A stretch of DNA of 18,209 nt from JAMPXD01 sp041481895 (GCA_041481895.1 JBGPCQ010000048.1:1-18209); one strand, 5' to 3'. Shown: positions 5,843 to 13,739, counted from the stretch's first letter. Program-made: numbers and translations. The notes: generated by a model not told the origin, from the letters alone.

Positions 5843-6298
5843 TCACGCCTTCCCGATCATGCTCCGGATCATATCGATGCGGGCAATAATGCCGACCAGC
5901 TTCTTGTTTTCCACTACCGGTATGGCATGAATCTTTTTGCTGCTCATGATATCCGCCACTTCACTGACCGGCGTAGACGGCACAATGGTCTCCACCTCCG
6001 GAGAATATATGTCCCCTACGGTTTGTCCGGTCATTTTCTTCAGTTCCTTCTCGAATTTCCTGCCGCTCTCGAGATAGATAACCCAGTCAAAAATCGAGAT
6101 TACCGTGGGAATATGGAGACTTTTGTCCTGTTCGACCAAGTCGGTTTCCGTTACTATGCCGATAAGGTCCCCCCTGTCGTCAACCACCGGCGCAGAACTT
6201 ATCCTGCGGCTGGTGAAAAGTTCGGCAAGCGCCCGGATGGTGGTCTCTTTCTTCACCGTTACAACATCTCTGGTCATTAATTCACCGGCAGTTATCAT
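5843..6298 (-). CDS. Two-CBS-domain protein
   Basis: A stand-alone cytoplasmic Bateman module of 151 residues. Seen: CBS domain 1 at about 1-56 (LMTRDVVTV, then SAPVVDDRGDLIGIVTETDL) and CBS domain 2 at about 93-147 (VGDIYSPEVETI, then IHAIPVVENKKLVGIIARID), joined by a charged linker of about 35 residues. No other domain is present. CBS pairs generally bind adenine nucleotides (AMP, ATP, SAM, NAD or c-di-AMP) and act as sensors; the ligand cannot be read from the sequence. The ATG at 6298 follows AGGAGATCCCC, a strong start. It lies 35 bases after nnr and one base before tsaE, so it is very probably co-transcribed with both. Confidence 0.92.
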   Translation of the reverse strand: MITAGELMTRDVVTVKKETTIRALAELFTSRRISSAPVVDDRGDLIGIVTETDLVEQDKSLHIPTVISIFDWVIYLESGRKFEKELKKMTGQTVGDIYSPEVETIVPSTPVSEVADIMSSKKIHAIPVVENKKLVGIIARIDMIRSMIGKA

Positions 6299-6333
6299 GG
6301 GGATCTCCTGTCCTTATGTTCTGGTTGTGGTCG

Positions 6334-7893
6334 TTATTTCGTTCCCGGCACTTTCATCAGTTCCTTCAGCGCATAGGGGAGACGTTCCTGCACATCAACG
6401 GCGGACATGCCGATTTCTCCCTTCTCCGCCGCAACCATGTCGGCGGCGTGGCCATGCAGGAACACGCCGAGCTTGCACGCGGCAAAAGGGTCATACCCCT
6501 GCCCCAGAAGCGCGACCAGCACGCCGGTAAGAACATCGCCCATCCCCCCGGACGCCATGCCTGGATTCCCGCTGCCGTTGAGGGCGATCCTGCCGTCGGG
6601 AGCGGCAATCACGGTTCTCGCCCCCTTGAGGACGAGATAGACCCCGTACTTCGCGGCAAACTCCCGTGCCGTCCCGATCCTGTCGGACTCCACCGCCTCG
6701 GCGGTCACCCCCGCCAGGCGCGCCATCTCACCCGGATGGGGGGTAAGGATGATGTCCGGGGATTTTCTCCGCGTCAGCAGCGAGAGGTCCTCGGCGAGGG
6801 CATTCAGACCGTCGGCATCGATAACCATCGGCAGAAGTGCCTCTTCGGCCAGCTCCCGGACAAGCCGGGCCGTCCCGGGAGACCGTGAGATGCCGGGCCC
6901 GAGCGCCAGCGCATCCTTTCCAGCCAGCGCCTTGTCGAGGGCCTCTCTGGCTCCGGCCGTCAGGCAGCCAGTCCCTTCGTCAGGCACGGGAAGGGTCATG
7001 GCCTCGGTCGTTTTTATTTCCAGTATCTGATTGAGGCTCGCGGGTACCGCCAGGGTAACCAATCCCGCGCCGGTCCTCACTGCGCTGTTGGCGGCCATTG
7101 CCGCAGCTCCGGTCTTGCCCGTCGATCCCGCCACGATCAGGCAATGGCCGAAATTCCCCTTATGGGCGGACTTGTCACGTTTTCTGAGAAGAGGCCGTAT
7201 TTCGGCTGCTTCGACGAATTCACAGATATCGGCGCTTGCTGTGACCTCCGCAGGGATCCCTATATCAACGAGATGGAGCCTGCCGGTATGGTCGATCCCC
7301 GGGAAAAGAAGATGCCCGAGCTTTGCCAGCGCAAACGTGACGGTAATATCGGCGTTGATCGCACACCCCAGCACCCTCCCGTTGCCCGCGTCGATGCCGG
7401 ATGGGATGTCGACCGCAATGACCGGTTTCCCGGCAGCATTGATCAAATCAACCGCTTCGGCATATGCGCCCCCCACCTCGCTCGTAAGGCCCGTTCCCAG
7501 CAGTGCGTCCACAACCAGATCCGCTTCCCTGATCTCCGCTTGATGCCGGACAAGTCCACCCTGTCCGGAACAGAAAATTACCGTGGTTTCCTTGAGCAGG
7601 TCAAGGTTCACCCGTGCATCGCCAGATATCTCGTCACGATCAGCGAGGACAAAAGTCGCCACATGCCAGCCGTGATCGCTCAGAAGCCGGGCAATTACGA
7701 AACCGTCTCCGCCGTTGTTTCCCTTTCCCGCAACGACAACGGCCCGACACCCGGGACCGCTGCCGAATTCCGAGATGATCAGATCGACGCATCCTCGCCC
7801 GGCATTCTCCATAAGTTCGCGCCCGCTGACCCCGAACTCCTCGATGGCCCGTCGGTCCATAGCCTGCATGACTTTGCCGGTGACGACTTTCAT
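6334..7893 (-). CDS. nnr: Bifunctional NAD(P)H-hydrate epimerase / ADP-dependent NAD(P)H-hydrate dehydratase
   Basis: A metabolite-repair enzyme that restores damaged NADH and NADPH: the N-terminal domain interconverts R- and S-hydrates and the C-terminal domain dehydrates the S form using ADP. Seen: 519 residues, the usual fused length; YjeF-N domain at about 1-215 with AGKGNNGGDGFV near 56-67; ribokinase-like CARKD domain from about 235 onward with HPGEMARLAG and the C-terminal NPGMASGGMGD, whose final Asp (about 453) is the expected catalytic base. The ATG at 7893 is preceded by TGAGGG, which overlaps the acpS stop codon, so translation is probably coupled to acpS. The acpS-nnr-CBS-tsaE order suggests one operon. 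Confidence 0.95.
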   Translation of the reverse strand: MKVVTGKVMQAMDRRAIEEFGVSGRELMENAGRGCVDLIISEFGSGPGCRAVVVAGKGNNGGDGFVIARLLSDHGWHVATFVLADRDEISGDARVNLDLLKETTVIFCSGQGGLVRHQAEIREADLVVDALLGTGLTSEVGGAYAEAVDLINAAGKPVIAVDIPSGIDAGNGRVLGCAINADITVTFALAKLGHLLFPGIDHTGRLHLVDIGIPAEVTASADICEFVEAAEIRPLLRKRDKSAHKGNFGHCLIVAGSTGKTGAAAMAANSAVRTGAGLVTLAVPASLNQILEIKTTEAMTLPVPDEGTGCLTAGAREALDKALAGKDALALGPGISRSPGTARLVRELAEEALLPMVIDADGLNALAEDLSLLTRRKSPDIILTPHPGEMARLAGVTAEAVESDRIGTAREFAAKYGVYLVLKGARTVIAAPDGRIALNGSGNPGMASGGMGDVLTGVLVALLGQGYDPFAACKLGVFLHGHAADMVAAEKGEIGMSAVDVQERLPYALKELMKVPGTK

Positions 7894-7902
7894 CGGATAC
7901 CC

Positions 7903-8280
7903 TCAGTGCTCCAGAATAACGGACGCCACGGCGCAGTTGCCGTCATGGGACAGGGAAAGAAAACACCTTGTCAGGCCGGTGGTTGTGAAGAGATGCTCCG
8001 CACCGCCGGAAAGGGCCATTTCTGGCTTGCCGTAATGGTCGTGCACAACTTCCATGTCCAGCCAGGAAAGCCCCTCCCGGAGGCCGGTGCCCAAGGCTTT
8101 CAGAAAAGCCTCCTTGGCCGCAAAGCGCAAGGCAAAATGCTGTGCGCTTCTCTTCCTGGCCGTACAATATGAAATTTCGGCCGTCGTGAAGAGGCGGCGG
8201 AACAGTAGAATGTTGTCCTCTTTCACGAACCTTTCAAAACGGGATATATCCACTATGTCGATGCCGGTGCCGAAAATCAT
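7903..8280 (-). CDS. acpS: Holo-[acyl-carrier-protein] synthase
   Basis: Transfers the 4'-phosphopantetheine arm of CoA to apo-acyl carrier protein, activating fatty-acid synthesis. Seen: 125 residues, typical of the AcpS trimeric family; GTGIDIVDI at 4-12 containing the metal-binding Asp8; RFAAKEAFLKALG at 52-64 containing Glu57; and SLSHDGN near 109-115. No gap or missing key residue. The ribosome-binding site before the ATG at 8280 is weak (GGATACGAGC), yet the family-conserved MxxGTGIDIV start leaves little doubt. A 76-base gap separates it from the dehydrogenase upstream; nnr begins nine bases after its stop. Confidence 0.95.
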   Translation of the reverse strand: MIFGTGIDIVDISRFERFVKEDNILLFRRLFTTAEISYCTARKRSAQHFALRFAAKEAFLKALGTGLREGLSWLDMEVVHDHYGKPEMALSGGAEHLFTTTGLTRCFLSLSHDGNCAVASVILEH

Positions 8281-8356
8281 GCTCGTATCCGATCAGGCAA
8301 CCGGCCTTGCTCAACGTTGATCACCTGATGCCCTGTTTGTTTTCTCCGGGTGAAAT

Positions 8357-9346
8357 TCAAACGGTCTCACCAGCCTGACCCAGGTACCGGGAATTCACGA
8401 TATTTATCGGCTCCCCCTGCAAAAAAGCTTCGACGTTCCTGATGGCTGTCTCTGTAAGGCGACGGCGCGCTTCAATGCTGGCCCAGGCAATATGGGGGGT
8501 TATCAGGCAGTTGCGGAGATGCAGGAGTGGATTATCGGGGGCAATCGGCTCCCGTGAAACAACATCGAGCGCCGCGCCGGCAATCGTGCCGTTTTCAAGG
8601 GCCCGGGCCAAGTCTGCCTCATGTATCAGCCTCCCCCGGGCGGTGTTGATGAGAAAAGCTCTTTTTTTCATGGTCGAGAGAAGTCCTGCGTCGACGAACT
8701 CCATATTTTCAGCGGTCAAGGGGCAGTGGAGGCTCACAGCATCGGCTTCTGCGAAAACCTCGCCAAGACCCAGCCACGTAACCGGAAATGGCGCCGGCCG
8801 GTTGCGGTTATGCGGGTTGTACGCGAGAATCTCCATGCCGAAGGAACGGGCCATCTCTCCCACCCGCTGCCCTATATGGCCAAATCCTATGATGCCGAGC
8901 TTCTTTCCGGCCAGCTCCGTGAGGGGACCTTTCCTGAGTGAGAAATCCGGAGAACCTGCCCATTCACCCTGCTGCACAGCGGCCGCATGCTCGGCAACCC
9001 TGTTGCAGAGCTCGAGCAGCAGCGCCAGAGTGTGCTGGGCCACGGAATCAGTGCTGTATCCGGGCACATTGGCAACCGGGATGCCGAGCCTCCCGGCTGC
9101 GGCAGTATCCACGTTGTCGTAGCCGGTGGCAAGTTCGGCGATGAAACGGAGACGCTTCAGCCGGGTCAGGGTCTCGGCGCTGAGCGGGGTCTTATTGGTC
9201 AGGATGATCTCGGCATCCTCCCCCCTCTCGACGATTTTATCGGGAGAGGTCCGGTCGTAGACGACCAGTTCTCCCAAACGAGCCAGTCCATCCCAGGGAT
9301 TGTCGCCGGGATTGACTGTGTAGCCGTCCAGAATAACGATTTTCAT
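8357..9346 (-). CDS. NAD-dependent D-2-hydroxyacid dehydrogenase (glycerate/phosphoglycerate dehydrogenase family)
   Basis: Interconverts a D-2-hydroxyacid and its 2-oxoacid with NAD(H); the exact substrate cannot be told from sequence. Seen: 329 residues; Rossmann motif GFGHIG at 154-159; catalytic Arg in NTARGR near 237, Glu in SREP near 266 and His in TPHIAWAS near 285, so the Arg-Glu-His triad is complete. There is no C-terminal ACT domain, which separates it from SerA; the hydroxypyruvate/glycerate dehydrogenase subgroup is the closest fit by eye. The start MKIVILDGYTV at 9346 is preferred because that is where similarity to the family begins and GGGGGG lies upstream. An in-frame ATG at 9373 overlaps the stop of the response-regulator gene (TGATG) and would add nine residues. 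Confidence 0.9.
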   Translation of the reverse strand: MKIVILDGYTVNPGDNPWDGLARLGELVVYDRTSPDKIVERGEDAEIILTNKTPLSAETLTRLKRLRFIAELATGYDNVDTAAAGRLGIPVANVPGYSTDSVAQHTLALLLELCNRVAEHAAAVQQGEWAGSPDFSLRKGPLTELAGKKLGIIGFGHIGQRVGEMARSFGMEILAYNPHNRNRPAPFPVTWLGLGEVFAEADAVSLHCPLTAENMEFVDAGLLSTMKKRAFLINTARGRLIHEADLARALENGTIAGAALDVVSREPIAPDNPLLHLRNCLITPHIAWASIEARRRLTETAIRNVEAFLQGEPINIVNSRYLGQAGETV

Positions 9347-9372
9347 ATAAGCAGTTTCCCCCCGGAGACGCA

Positions 9373-10083
9373 TCAGGTCGTTCCCGTACGGTCAATGAAG
9401 TTTTTTATGAGAGCCAGGGACTCTGCGGGGATCGAAAGGAATTCGACGCCGAACCCTTCGGGAAGCTTTTGCTTCTTGCGAAAAGGCCCTGCATTGACCC
9501 AGGAAACCCTGCCCCATGCCTCAACCAGATCCGCGCTGTTCCCGGAAACGAGCATGCCGACCTCCACCTTGTCCTCGGCGTGGACTTCACCCGCATATGC
9601 AATGAACAGCCCCCCGGAACAGAGGTCGATGCATGTCCCGGGCATGTTTCCCTGGTTGTTGATTCTTAAGAGGGCCTTCAGACTGCACAGAACCCTCTTT
9701 TCACGGCGGTCGATAGTGGAGAGAAATCTGCGCCCCATTTCCAGAAAAGCTTTCCGGTCGATCGGTTTGGTCAGGAACCCGTCGCAACCGGCATTCCTGC
9801 ACTGCTCCACGCTCTCAGGCATACCGGCCGTAGTAACCAGTACAACCGGTATGGAACTCAACTCGGCATCAGCCTTAAGGGCGGCACAACAGGCGGCGCC
9901 ATCCATTTCCGGCATGTTCAGGTCCATAAAAATGAGGTCAGGACGTTCATTCCTGGCAATTTCCAATGCCTGGCGGCCGTTTTCCGCAGTAAGCAGAGTC
10001 ACGGAAGATTGTTTGAGGTATTCCCTTTCGAGCTTGAGAAAAAGTTTCGTATCGTCCACCAGCAGAATTTTCGGTGTTGCCAT
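9373..10083 (-). CDS. Response regulator with receiver and PilZ domains
   Basis: A cytoplasmic two-component output protein of 236 residues. Seen: receiver domain at 1-122 with acidic pair D10-D11, phosphoacceptor D54 in FMDLNMPEMDG, switch threonines near 84-85 and Lys106 in LTKP, all intact. A PilZ domain follows (about 124-232) with an RxxxR motif in DRREKR (126-130) and the second motif DLCSGG at 153-158. PilZ domains of this type bind cyclic di-GMP. The usual (D/N)xSxxG has Cys at the Ser position here, with Ser one place later, so binding is likely but not certain. GAGGAGG eight bases before ATG 10083 is a strong ribosome-binding site. No histidine kinase is adjacent. Confidence 0.9.
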   Translation of the reverse strand: MATPKILLVDDTKLFLKLEREYLKQSSVTLLTAENGRQALEIARNERPDLIFMDLNMPEMDGAACCAALKADAELSSIPVVLVTTAGMPESVEQCRNAGCDGFLTKPIDRKAFLEMGRRFLSTIDRREKRVLCSLKALLRINNQGNMPGTCIDLCSGGLFIAYAGEVHAEDKVEVGMLVSGNSADLVEAWGRVSWVNAGPFRKKQKLPEGFGVEFLSIPAESLALIKNFIDRTGTT

Positions 10084-10147
10084 CCCGAACCCCTCCTCTC
10101 ACAGCGTGCCACTACGTTGTCCTCACCTGCCGGGTGCCACAGGGGCG

Positions 10148-10366
10148 CTACACGACATTATCTCGACTGCGGCCGTTGCCGAGAATTTCCCTCAGGCTCT
10201 TTACCGTATGAATGGTACAGCGGCCTTGTCTATTATTTCTGCATGCAACAGTCGAGCAGACAATATAGGCGCGATCATCGGGCTCGGAAAGAACTTCGTC
10301 GAGAATGTCGACTATATCCTGATTCCGGCCGATCAGTGCAGCGACAGCCTCCATCTTCCCGGTCAT
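10148..10366 (-). CDS. Small cysteine-containing protein (DUF1540-like Cys pattern)
   Basis: A 72-residue reading frame between pdxJ and the response regulator. Seen: an acidic helical N-terminal half, then C37-x4-C42-x7-C50-x2-H53 with Asn and Gly between the last two cysteines. This spacing resembles one half of DUF1540-type metal-binding proteins (C-x4-C, N, C), but only three cysteines are present, with His53 as a possible fourth ligand. No signal peptide or membrane segment. The ATG at 10366 is chosen because AAAGGTGATTCA precedes it; GTG at 10393 and ATG at 10381 are poorer. Position and ribosome-binding site support a real gene within the operon; function is unknown. Confidence 0.7.
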   Translation of the reverse strand: MTGKMEAVAALIGRNQDIVDILDEVLSEPDDRAYIVCSTVACRNNRQGRCTIHTVKSLREILGNGRSRDNVV

Positions 10367-10410
10367 TGAATCACCTTTCATGCTCAGTTGCACATCGCCA
10401 CGAAGAAAGA

Positions 10411-11130
10411 TCAGGCATATTTGATGAGGTCGACCATATCACGGACCGCCCGATCAAGTCCGACAAGTACTGCCCGGGAGATGATGGAGTGGCCGATGTT
10501 GTATTCCTCTATCCCACCGAGTGTCGCGATTTTCCGTATGTTCGTGTAATTGAGACCGTGGCCGGCATTAACACCGAGTCCCAGCTTGGCGGCGAGTTTT
10601 ACGGCGTTGCCGATTTTGCCGAGCTCTTCCTCCTCGCGCTTCCACCCTTTTGCCTCTGCAAAAGCACCGGTATGAATCTCGATGTAGTCCGCGCCGATTT
10701 TATCGACCGCTTTTACCTGGTCGGGATCGGGGTCGATAAAAAAGCTGACCCGGATTCCGCCATCCTGGAGCTTGTCCACAACCTCGGTCAGTATCTCCAT
10801 GTTGAACCGGACATCAAGGCCTCCCTCGGTGGTAAGTTCCTGGCGCTTTTCCGGCACGAGGGTGCACATATAGGGCTTCACAGCAAGGGCAATGGCAACC
10901 ATTTCAGCGGTTCCGGCCATCTCCAGGTTGAGTTTCGTCTGCACTGTCTGCCGCAGCAGCTTCAGGTCTCTGTCCTGGATGTGGCGCCGGTCTTCGCGCA
11001 GGTGGACAGTAATGCCATCAGCACCGGCCAGTTCGGCAATAACGGCAGCGGCAACCGGATCGGGCTCCGCCCCCCCCCTGGCCTGCCGGATTGTGGCGAT
11101 ATGATCTATGTTAACCCCCAGTCTGGCCAC
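10411..11130 (-). CDS. pdxJ: Pyridoxine 5'-phosphate synthase
   Basis: Condenses 1-deoxy-D-xylulose 5-phosphate with 3-amino-2-oxopropyl phosphate to pyridoxine 5'-phosphate, the last ring-forming step of DXP-dependent vitamin B6 synthesis. Seen: 239 residues, the normal length; GVNIDHIATIRQARG at 5-19, the HLREDRRHI motif near 43-51, a TEGGLDVR loop, GLGVNAGHGLNY and the C-terminal EYNIGHSIISRA. The start is GTG at 11130, one base after the glmM stop; GGAGGT seven bases upstream overlaps the last glmM codons, so the two are translationally coupled. Extending to an upstream ATG at 11214 would merely read antisense-free glmM sequence in another frame and is rejected. Confidence 0.95.
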   Translation of the reverse strand: MARLGVNIDHIATIRQARGGAEPDPVAAAVIAELAGADGITVHLREDRRHIQDRDLKLLRQTVQTKLNLEMAGTAEMVAIALAVKPYMCTLVPEKRQELTTEGGLDVRFNMEILTEVVDKLQDGGIRVSFFIDPDPDQVKAVDKIGADYIEIHTGAFAEAKGWKREEEELGKIGNAVKLAAKLGLGVNAGHGLNYTNIRKIATLGGIEEYNIGHSIISRAVLVGLDRAVRDMVDLIKYA

Positions 11131-11131
11131 G

Positions 11132-12487
11132 CTATTTACCTCCGATCTTTTTTTCAACCAGTTCGGCAATCTCTTGTGCCCAGCCGGTGATCTGGTACTT
11201 ATCCTGCCCTTCAAGCATGATCCGCAGCAGGGGCTCAGTGCCTGAATAACGGATCAGTATCCTCCCTTCATCTTTCAGGCTATGCTCGATCTCCTTTATC
11301 AAGCGTGCCGCCTCGGGAATGTTCATGATATCCTGTTTCCCTGCGACCCTGACGTTTACGAGCACCTGGGGAAGGGGTATCATTACCTGCGCCAGCTCCG
11401 CGAGCGTTTTTTTGTGCCGCCGCATTATCGACAATACCTGGAGCGCAGAGAGCATGCCGTCCCCGGTGGTGTTGAAGTCGAGGAAGATCATGTGGCCTGA
11501 CTGCTCGCCCCCCAGGTTATATCCTCCCTTAAGCATTTCCTCCGCCACATAGCGGTCACCCACGGCGGTTTTCACCACCTTGCCTCCGGCTTTCCTGACG
11601 GCGATGTCCAAACCCATGTTGCTCATCACTGTCGCCACCAGCGTGTTCTTGCGGAGCTTTTTCTGTTTCAGCAGATCGGTGGCGCAGATGGCCATGATAT
11701 GGTCGCCGTCCACCTCGTTGCCGAATTCGTCCACGAAAATCACCCTGTCGGCATCGCCGTCCAGGGCGATGCCCAGGTCGGCCCGGTGCTCCCTGACCGC
11801 TTCGCTGATAACCTCCGGGTGGAGCGAGCCGCAGCCTGCATTGATATTGGTGCCGTTGGGCTTGACCCCCACGGTAACAACTTCCGCACCCAGTTCTTCA
11901 AGCACTGCGGGAGCAACCTTGTAGGCAGCTCCATTAGCACAGTCAAGAACGATCTTCATTCCCACCAGGTCGAGATCTTTGGGAAATGTGCTCTTCAGGA
12001 AGACTACATACCGGCCGGCAGCATCATCGATCCTGAAGGCCTTCCCCACTTCTTTCGCAATGGGGCGGAGAGAATCGATCTTTTTGGAGAAGATCAGCTC
12101 TTCAATCCTGAGTTCCATCTCGTCAGGGAGCTTGAAACCGTCACGGGAAAAAAATTTTATGCCGTTATCCTGAAAAGGGTTGTGGGAAGCAGAGATAACA
12201 ACCCCCGCATCGGCGCGCATTGACGAGGTGATATTGGCAATTCCCGGCGTGGGGAGAGGCCCGACCAGAAGGACATCGACCCCCATGGAGCAGATGCCGG
12301 CGACAAGGGCGTTTTCGATCATATACCCGGAAAGCCGGGTATCCTTGCCGATTACGATGCGATGCCGCCTATGGCCGTTCTTGAAAATATAGGCGGCGGC
12401 CCTCCCTATCTGCATGGCCATTTCCGACGTCATGGGATAGACATTGGCCACCCCTCTGACACCATCGGTTCCAAAAAGCTTCTTCAT
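11132..12487 (-). CDS. glmM: Phosphoglucosamine mutase
   Basis: Converts glucosamine-6-phosphate to glucosamine-1-phosphate on the way to UDP-GlcNAc for peptidoglycan and lipopolysaccharide. Seen: 451 residues; KLFGTDGVRG at 3-12; the phosphoserine loop SASHNP with Ser101; the magnesium-binding DGDADR at 243-248; and the phosphate-binding RYSGTEPLLRIM near the C-terminus. All catalytic elements are intact. Two adjacent ATG codons start the frame; the second (12487) has the better distance to AGGAG. It follows cdaA and cdaR, the order seen in c-di-AMP-producing bacteria, where CdaR and GlmM bind and modulate CdaA. A 74-base gap separates it from cdaR, with no clear promoter or terminator. Confidence 0.96.
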   Translation of the reverse strand: MKKLFGTDGVRGVANVYPMTSEMAMQIGRAAAYIFKNGHRRHRIVIGKDTRLSGYMIENALVAGICSMGVDVLLVGPLPTPGIANITSSMRADAGVVISASHNPFQDNGIKFFSRDGFKLPDEMELRIEELIFSKKIDSLRPIAKEVGKAFRIDDAAGRYVVFLKSTFPKDLDLVGMKIVLDCANGAAYKVAPAVLEELGAEVVTVGVKPNGTNINAGCGSLHPEVISEAVREHRADLGIALDGDADRVIFVDEFGNEVDGDHIMAICATDLLKQKKLRKNTLVATVMSNMGLDIAVRKAGGKVVKTAVGDRYVAEEMLKGGYNLGGEQSGHMIFLDFNTTGDGMLSALQVLSIMRRHKKTLAELAQVMIPLPQVLVNVRVAGKQDIMNIPEAARLIKEIEHSLKDEGRILIRYSGTEPLLRIMLEGQDKYQITGWAQEIAELVEKKIGGK

Positions 12488-12564
12488 CATCCGCTCCTGG
12501 TCGTGTTCTGCTGATATACAGCAACCTAGGTGATTCCGTCTGCAAAAAAGATTATCTCGTTACA

Positions 12565-12975
12565 TCATAATCCGGGGTGCGCCGGCTGCTTTGTTTCAGC
12601 TTTCACCAATTTCAGCTCCAGAGCTGCCGGCTGAACGCGGGTGACACGGAGGCCGCTCCGCAGTCGGACCGTTCTGTCCAGATTGACGAATGACACGGTG
12701 CCCTCACCGACTCCGCCAAAATCCAGCGTCGCCGTCAAACGCTCATGAGTTAGATTCACAAGGAGGATTTTAGGCCCGGCGACGTCAAGCTCAACAGCCG
12801 TTGGCGGTCTGCCGGCAACCGACAATTGCGGTGGAATATTTGTAAGCACGACGGGCACCGTGAGCCTCACCTCTTCATCATGCCCGAAGGTCAGAGAAAA
12901 CCAGAGCAGGGCCGCCAGGAGAAGTGACAGGGCCTTCAGTCCCAAATTTCTCTTAAAGGTATCCGTCAGACTCAT
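12565..12975 (-). CDS. cdaR: YbbR-domain protein, probable CdaA regulator
   Basis: A 136-residue membrane-anchored YbbR-type protein, probably the regulatory partner of the diadenylate cyclase upstream. Seen: a short basic N-terminus, one transmembrane helix at about 13-29 (LKALSLLLAALLWFSLTF) and a single YbbR repeat at about 35-125 with the typical PVVLTNIPP and a periplasmic hydrophobic/beta pattern. Firmicute CdaR usually has several YbbR repeats, so this is a short version. The ATG at 12975 overlaps the TGA of cdaA as ATGA; GGTGG six bases upstream can serve as ribosome-binding site. Identification rests on the cdaA-cdaR-glmM order plus the YbbR-like layout; the sequence itself is only weakly conserved. 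Confidence 0.85.
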   Translation of the reverse strand: MSLTDTFKRNLGLKALSLLLAALLWFSLTFGHDEEVRLTVPVVLTNIPPQLSVAGRPPTAVELDVAGPKILLVNLTHERLTATLDFGGVGEGTVSFVNLDRTVRLRSGLRVTRVQPAALELKLVKAETKQPAHPGL

Positions 12976-13739
12976 TTCAGCCACCGGGGTTCGATAAGCC
13001 TCTTCATCACCTTGCGCAGTACGGCAGGCTCAAGATCGCGGGTTATGCGCCCGTCTACCACGACCGAGATTCTGCCGGTTTCTTCGGAAACCACCAGAAC
13101 CACGGCATCCACGACTTCGGTCAGGCCTATGGCGGCCCGGTGCCTGGTACCCAGGGATTTGCTGATGGAAGGGTTCTGGGTAAGAGGGAGAAAACAGCCG
13201 GCCTTGGTTAATTTACCCTTCTGAATAATGACGGCTCCGTCGTGAATCGGTGAATAGGGAAGGAAAATTGATGTTATCAGTTCGCTGGTGACCTTCGCAT
13301 CGATTTCGGTCCCGACCGCAATAAAATTAGTGAGCAACATCTCTCTTTCAATAACGACCAGGGCTCCGATGTTCTTTTGCGCAAGCGCCTCAGCTGCAGA
13401 AGCCAGCTCATCTATGACTTCGTAAGCCTCATCGCGGCTTGGCAGGTCGCCAAGGCGGTTACGTCTCATGGTAACAAGCGCTCTTCGTATATCGTGCTGG
13501 AAAATGACTACCAGTATGAGAATTATGGACCCGAAAAGATTGTCAAATATCCAGTTTAATGCACGAAACCCGGCTGCCCGGGAAACAAGGGAGAGAAGGA
13601 GAAGTGCGGCCAGGGCGATGACAAAACGGTGCGAAAGTGTCTCTTTAAAAAGGAGAAGAACGCGATAAATAATGAAGGCCACCAGAAATATATCCAGCAG
13701 GTCGATGAGCCAGCTGATAGTGTGCATAAAATCCGTCAT
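12972..13739 (-). CDS. cdaA: Diadenylate cyclase CdaA (DacA), c-di-AMP synthase
   Basis: Makes cyclic di-AMP from two ATP at the inner membrane. Seen: 255 residues; three predicted membrane helices at about 10-30, 39-53 and 66-81; then a DAC domain (about 105-245) with the catalytic PIHDGAVII (DGA at 167-169) and GTRHRAA (RHR at 199-201). Both motifs needed for activity are intact. The exact start is uncertain: ATG 13739 has GGTGA five bases upstream, while GTG 13748 and ATG 13727 are in frame. Followed by cdaR with a four-base overlap and then glmM, the conserved module in which c-di-AMP synthesis is tied to cell-wall precursor supply. It lies 70 bases after folP. Confidence 0.95.
   Translation of the reverse strand: MTDFMHTISWLIDLLDIFLVAFIIYRVLLLFKETLSHRFVIALAALLLLSLVSRAAGFRALNWIFDNLFGSIILILVVIFQHDIRRALVTMRRNRLGDLPSRDEAYEVIDELASAAEALAQKNIGALVVIEREMLLTNFIAVGTEIDAKVTSELITSIFLPYSPIHDGAVIIQKGKLTKAGCFLPLTQNPSISKSLGTRHRAAIGLTEVVDAVVLVVSEETGRISVVVDGRITRDLEPAVLRKVMKRLIEPRWLK

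Noticed and set aside
7144..8172. Plus-strand frame of 342 codons opposite nnr and acpS
   Set aside because: Shadow of two confident genes; no start signal and no family resemblance.
8281..8356. ATCAGG/CCTGAT inverted repeat and TCAACGTTGA palindrome between the dehydrogenase gene and acpS
   Set aside because: Six-base arms with a 26-base loop and no T-run are too weak for a terminator; a 10-base palindrome alone does not establish an operator.
10084..10147. Two TGGCAC words upstream of the response regulator, reminiscent of sigma-54 promoters
   Set aside because: Neither is followed at the right distance by TTGC, so the -12 element is missing.
8987..10369. Long plus-strand frame of 460 codons antisense to the dehydrogenase and response regulator
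   Set aside because: It crosses two well-supported minus-strand genes, shows no domain and is rich in Arg, Ser and Pro as expected of GC-rich antisense frames.
10009..11190. Plus-strand frame of 393 codons opposite pdxJ and its downstream neighbour
   Set aside because: It is antisense to pdxJ, whose motifs are complete, and has no ribosome-binding site or recognisable fold.
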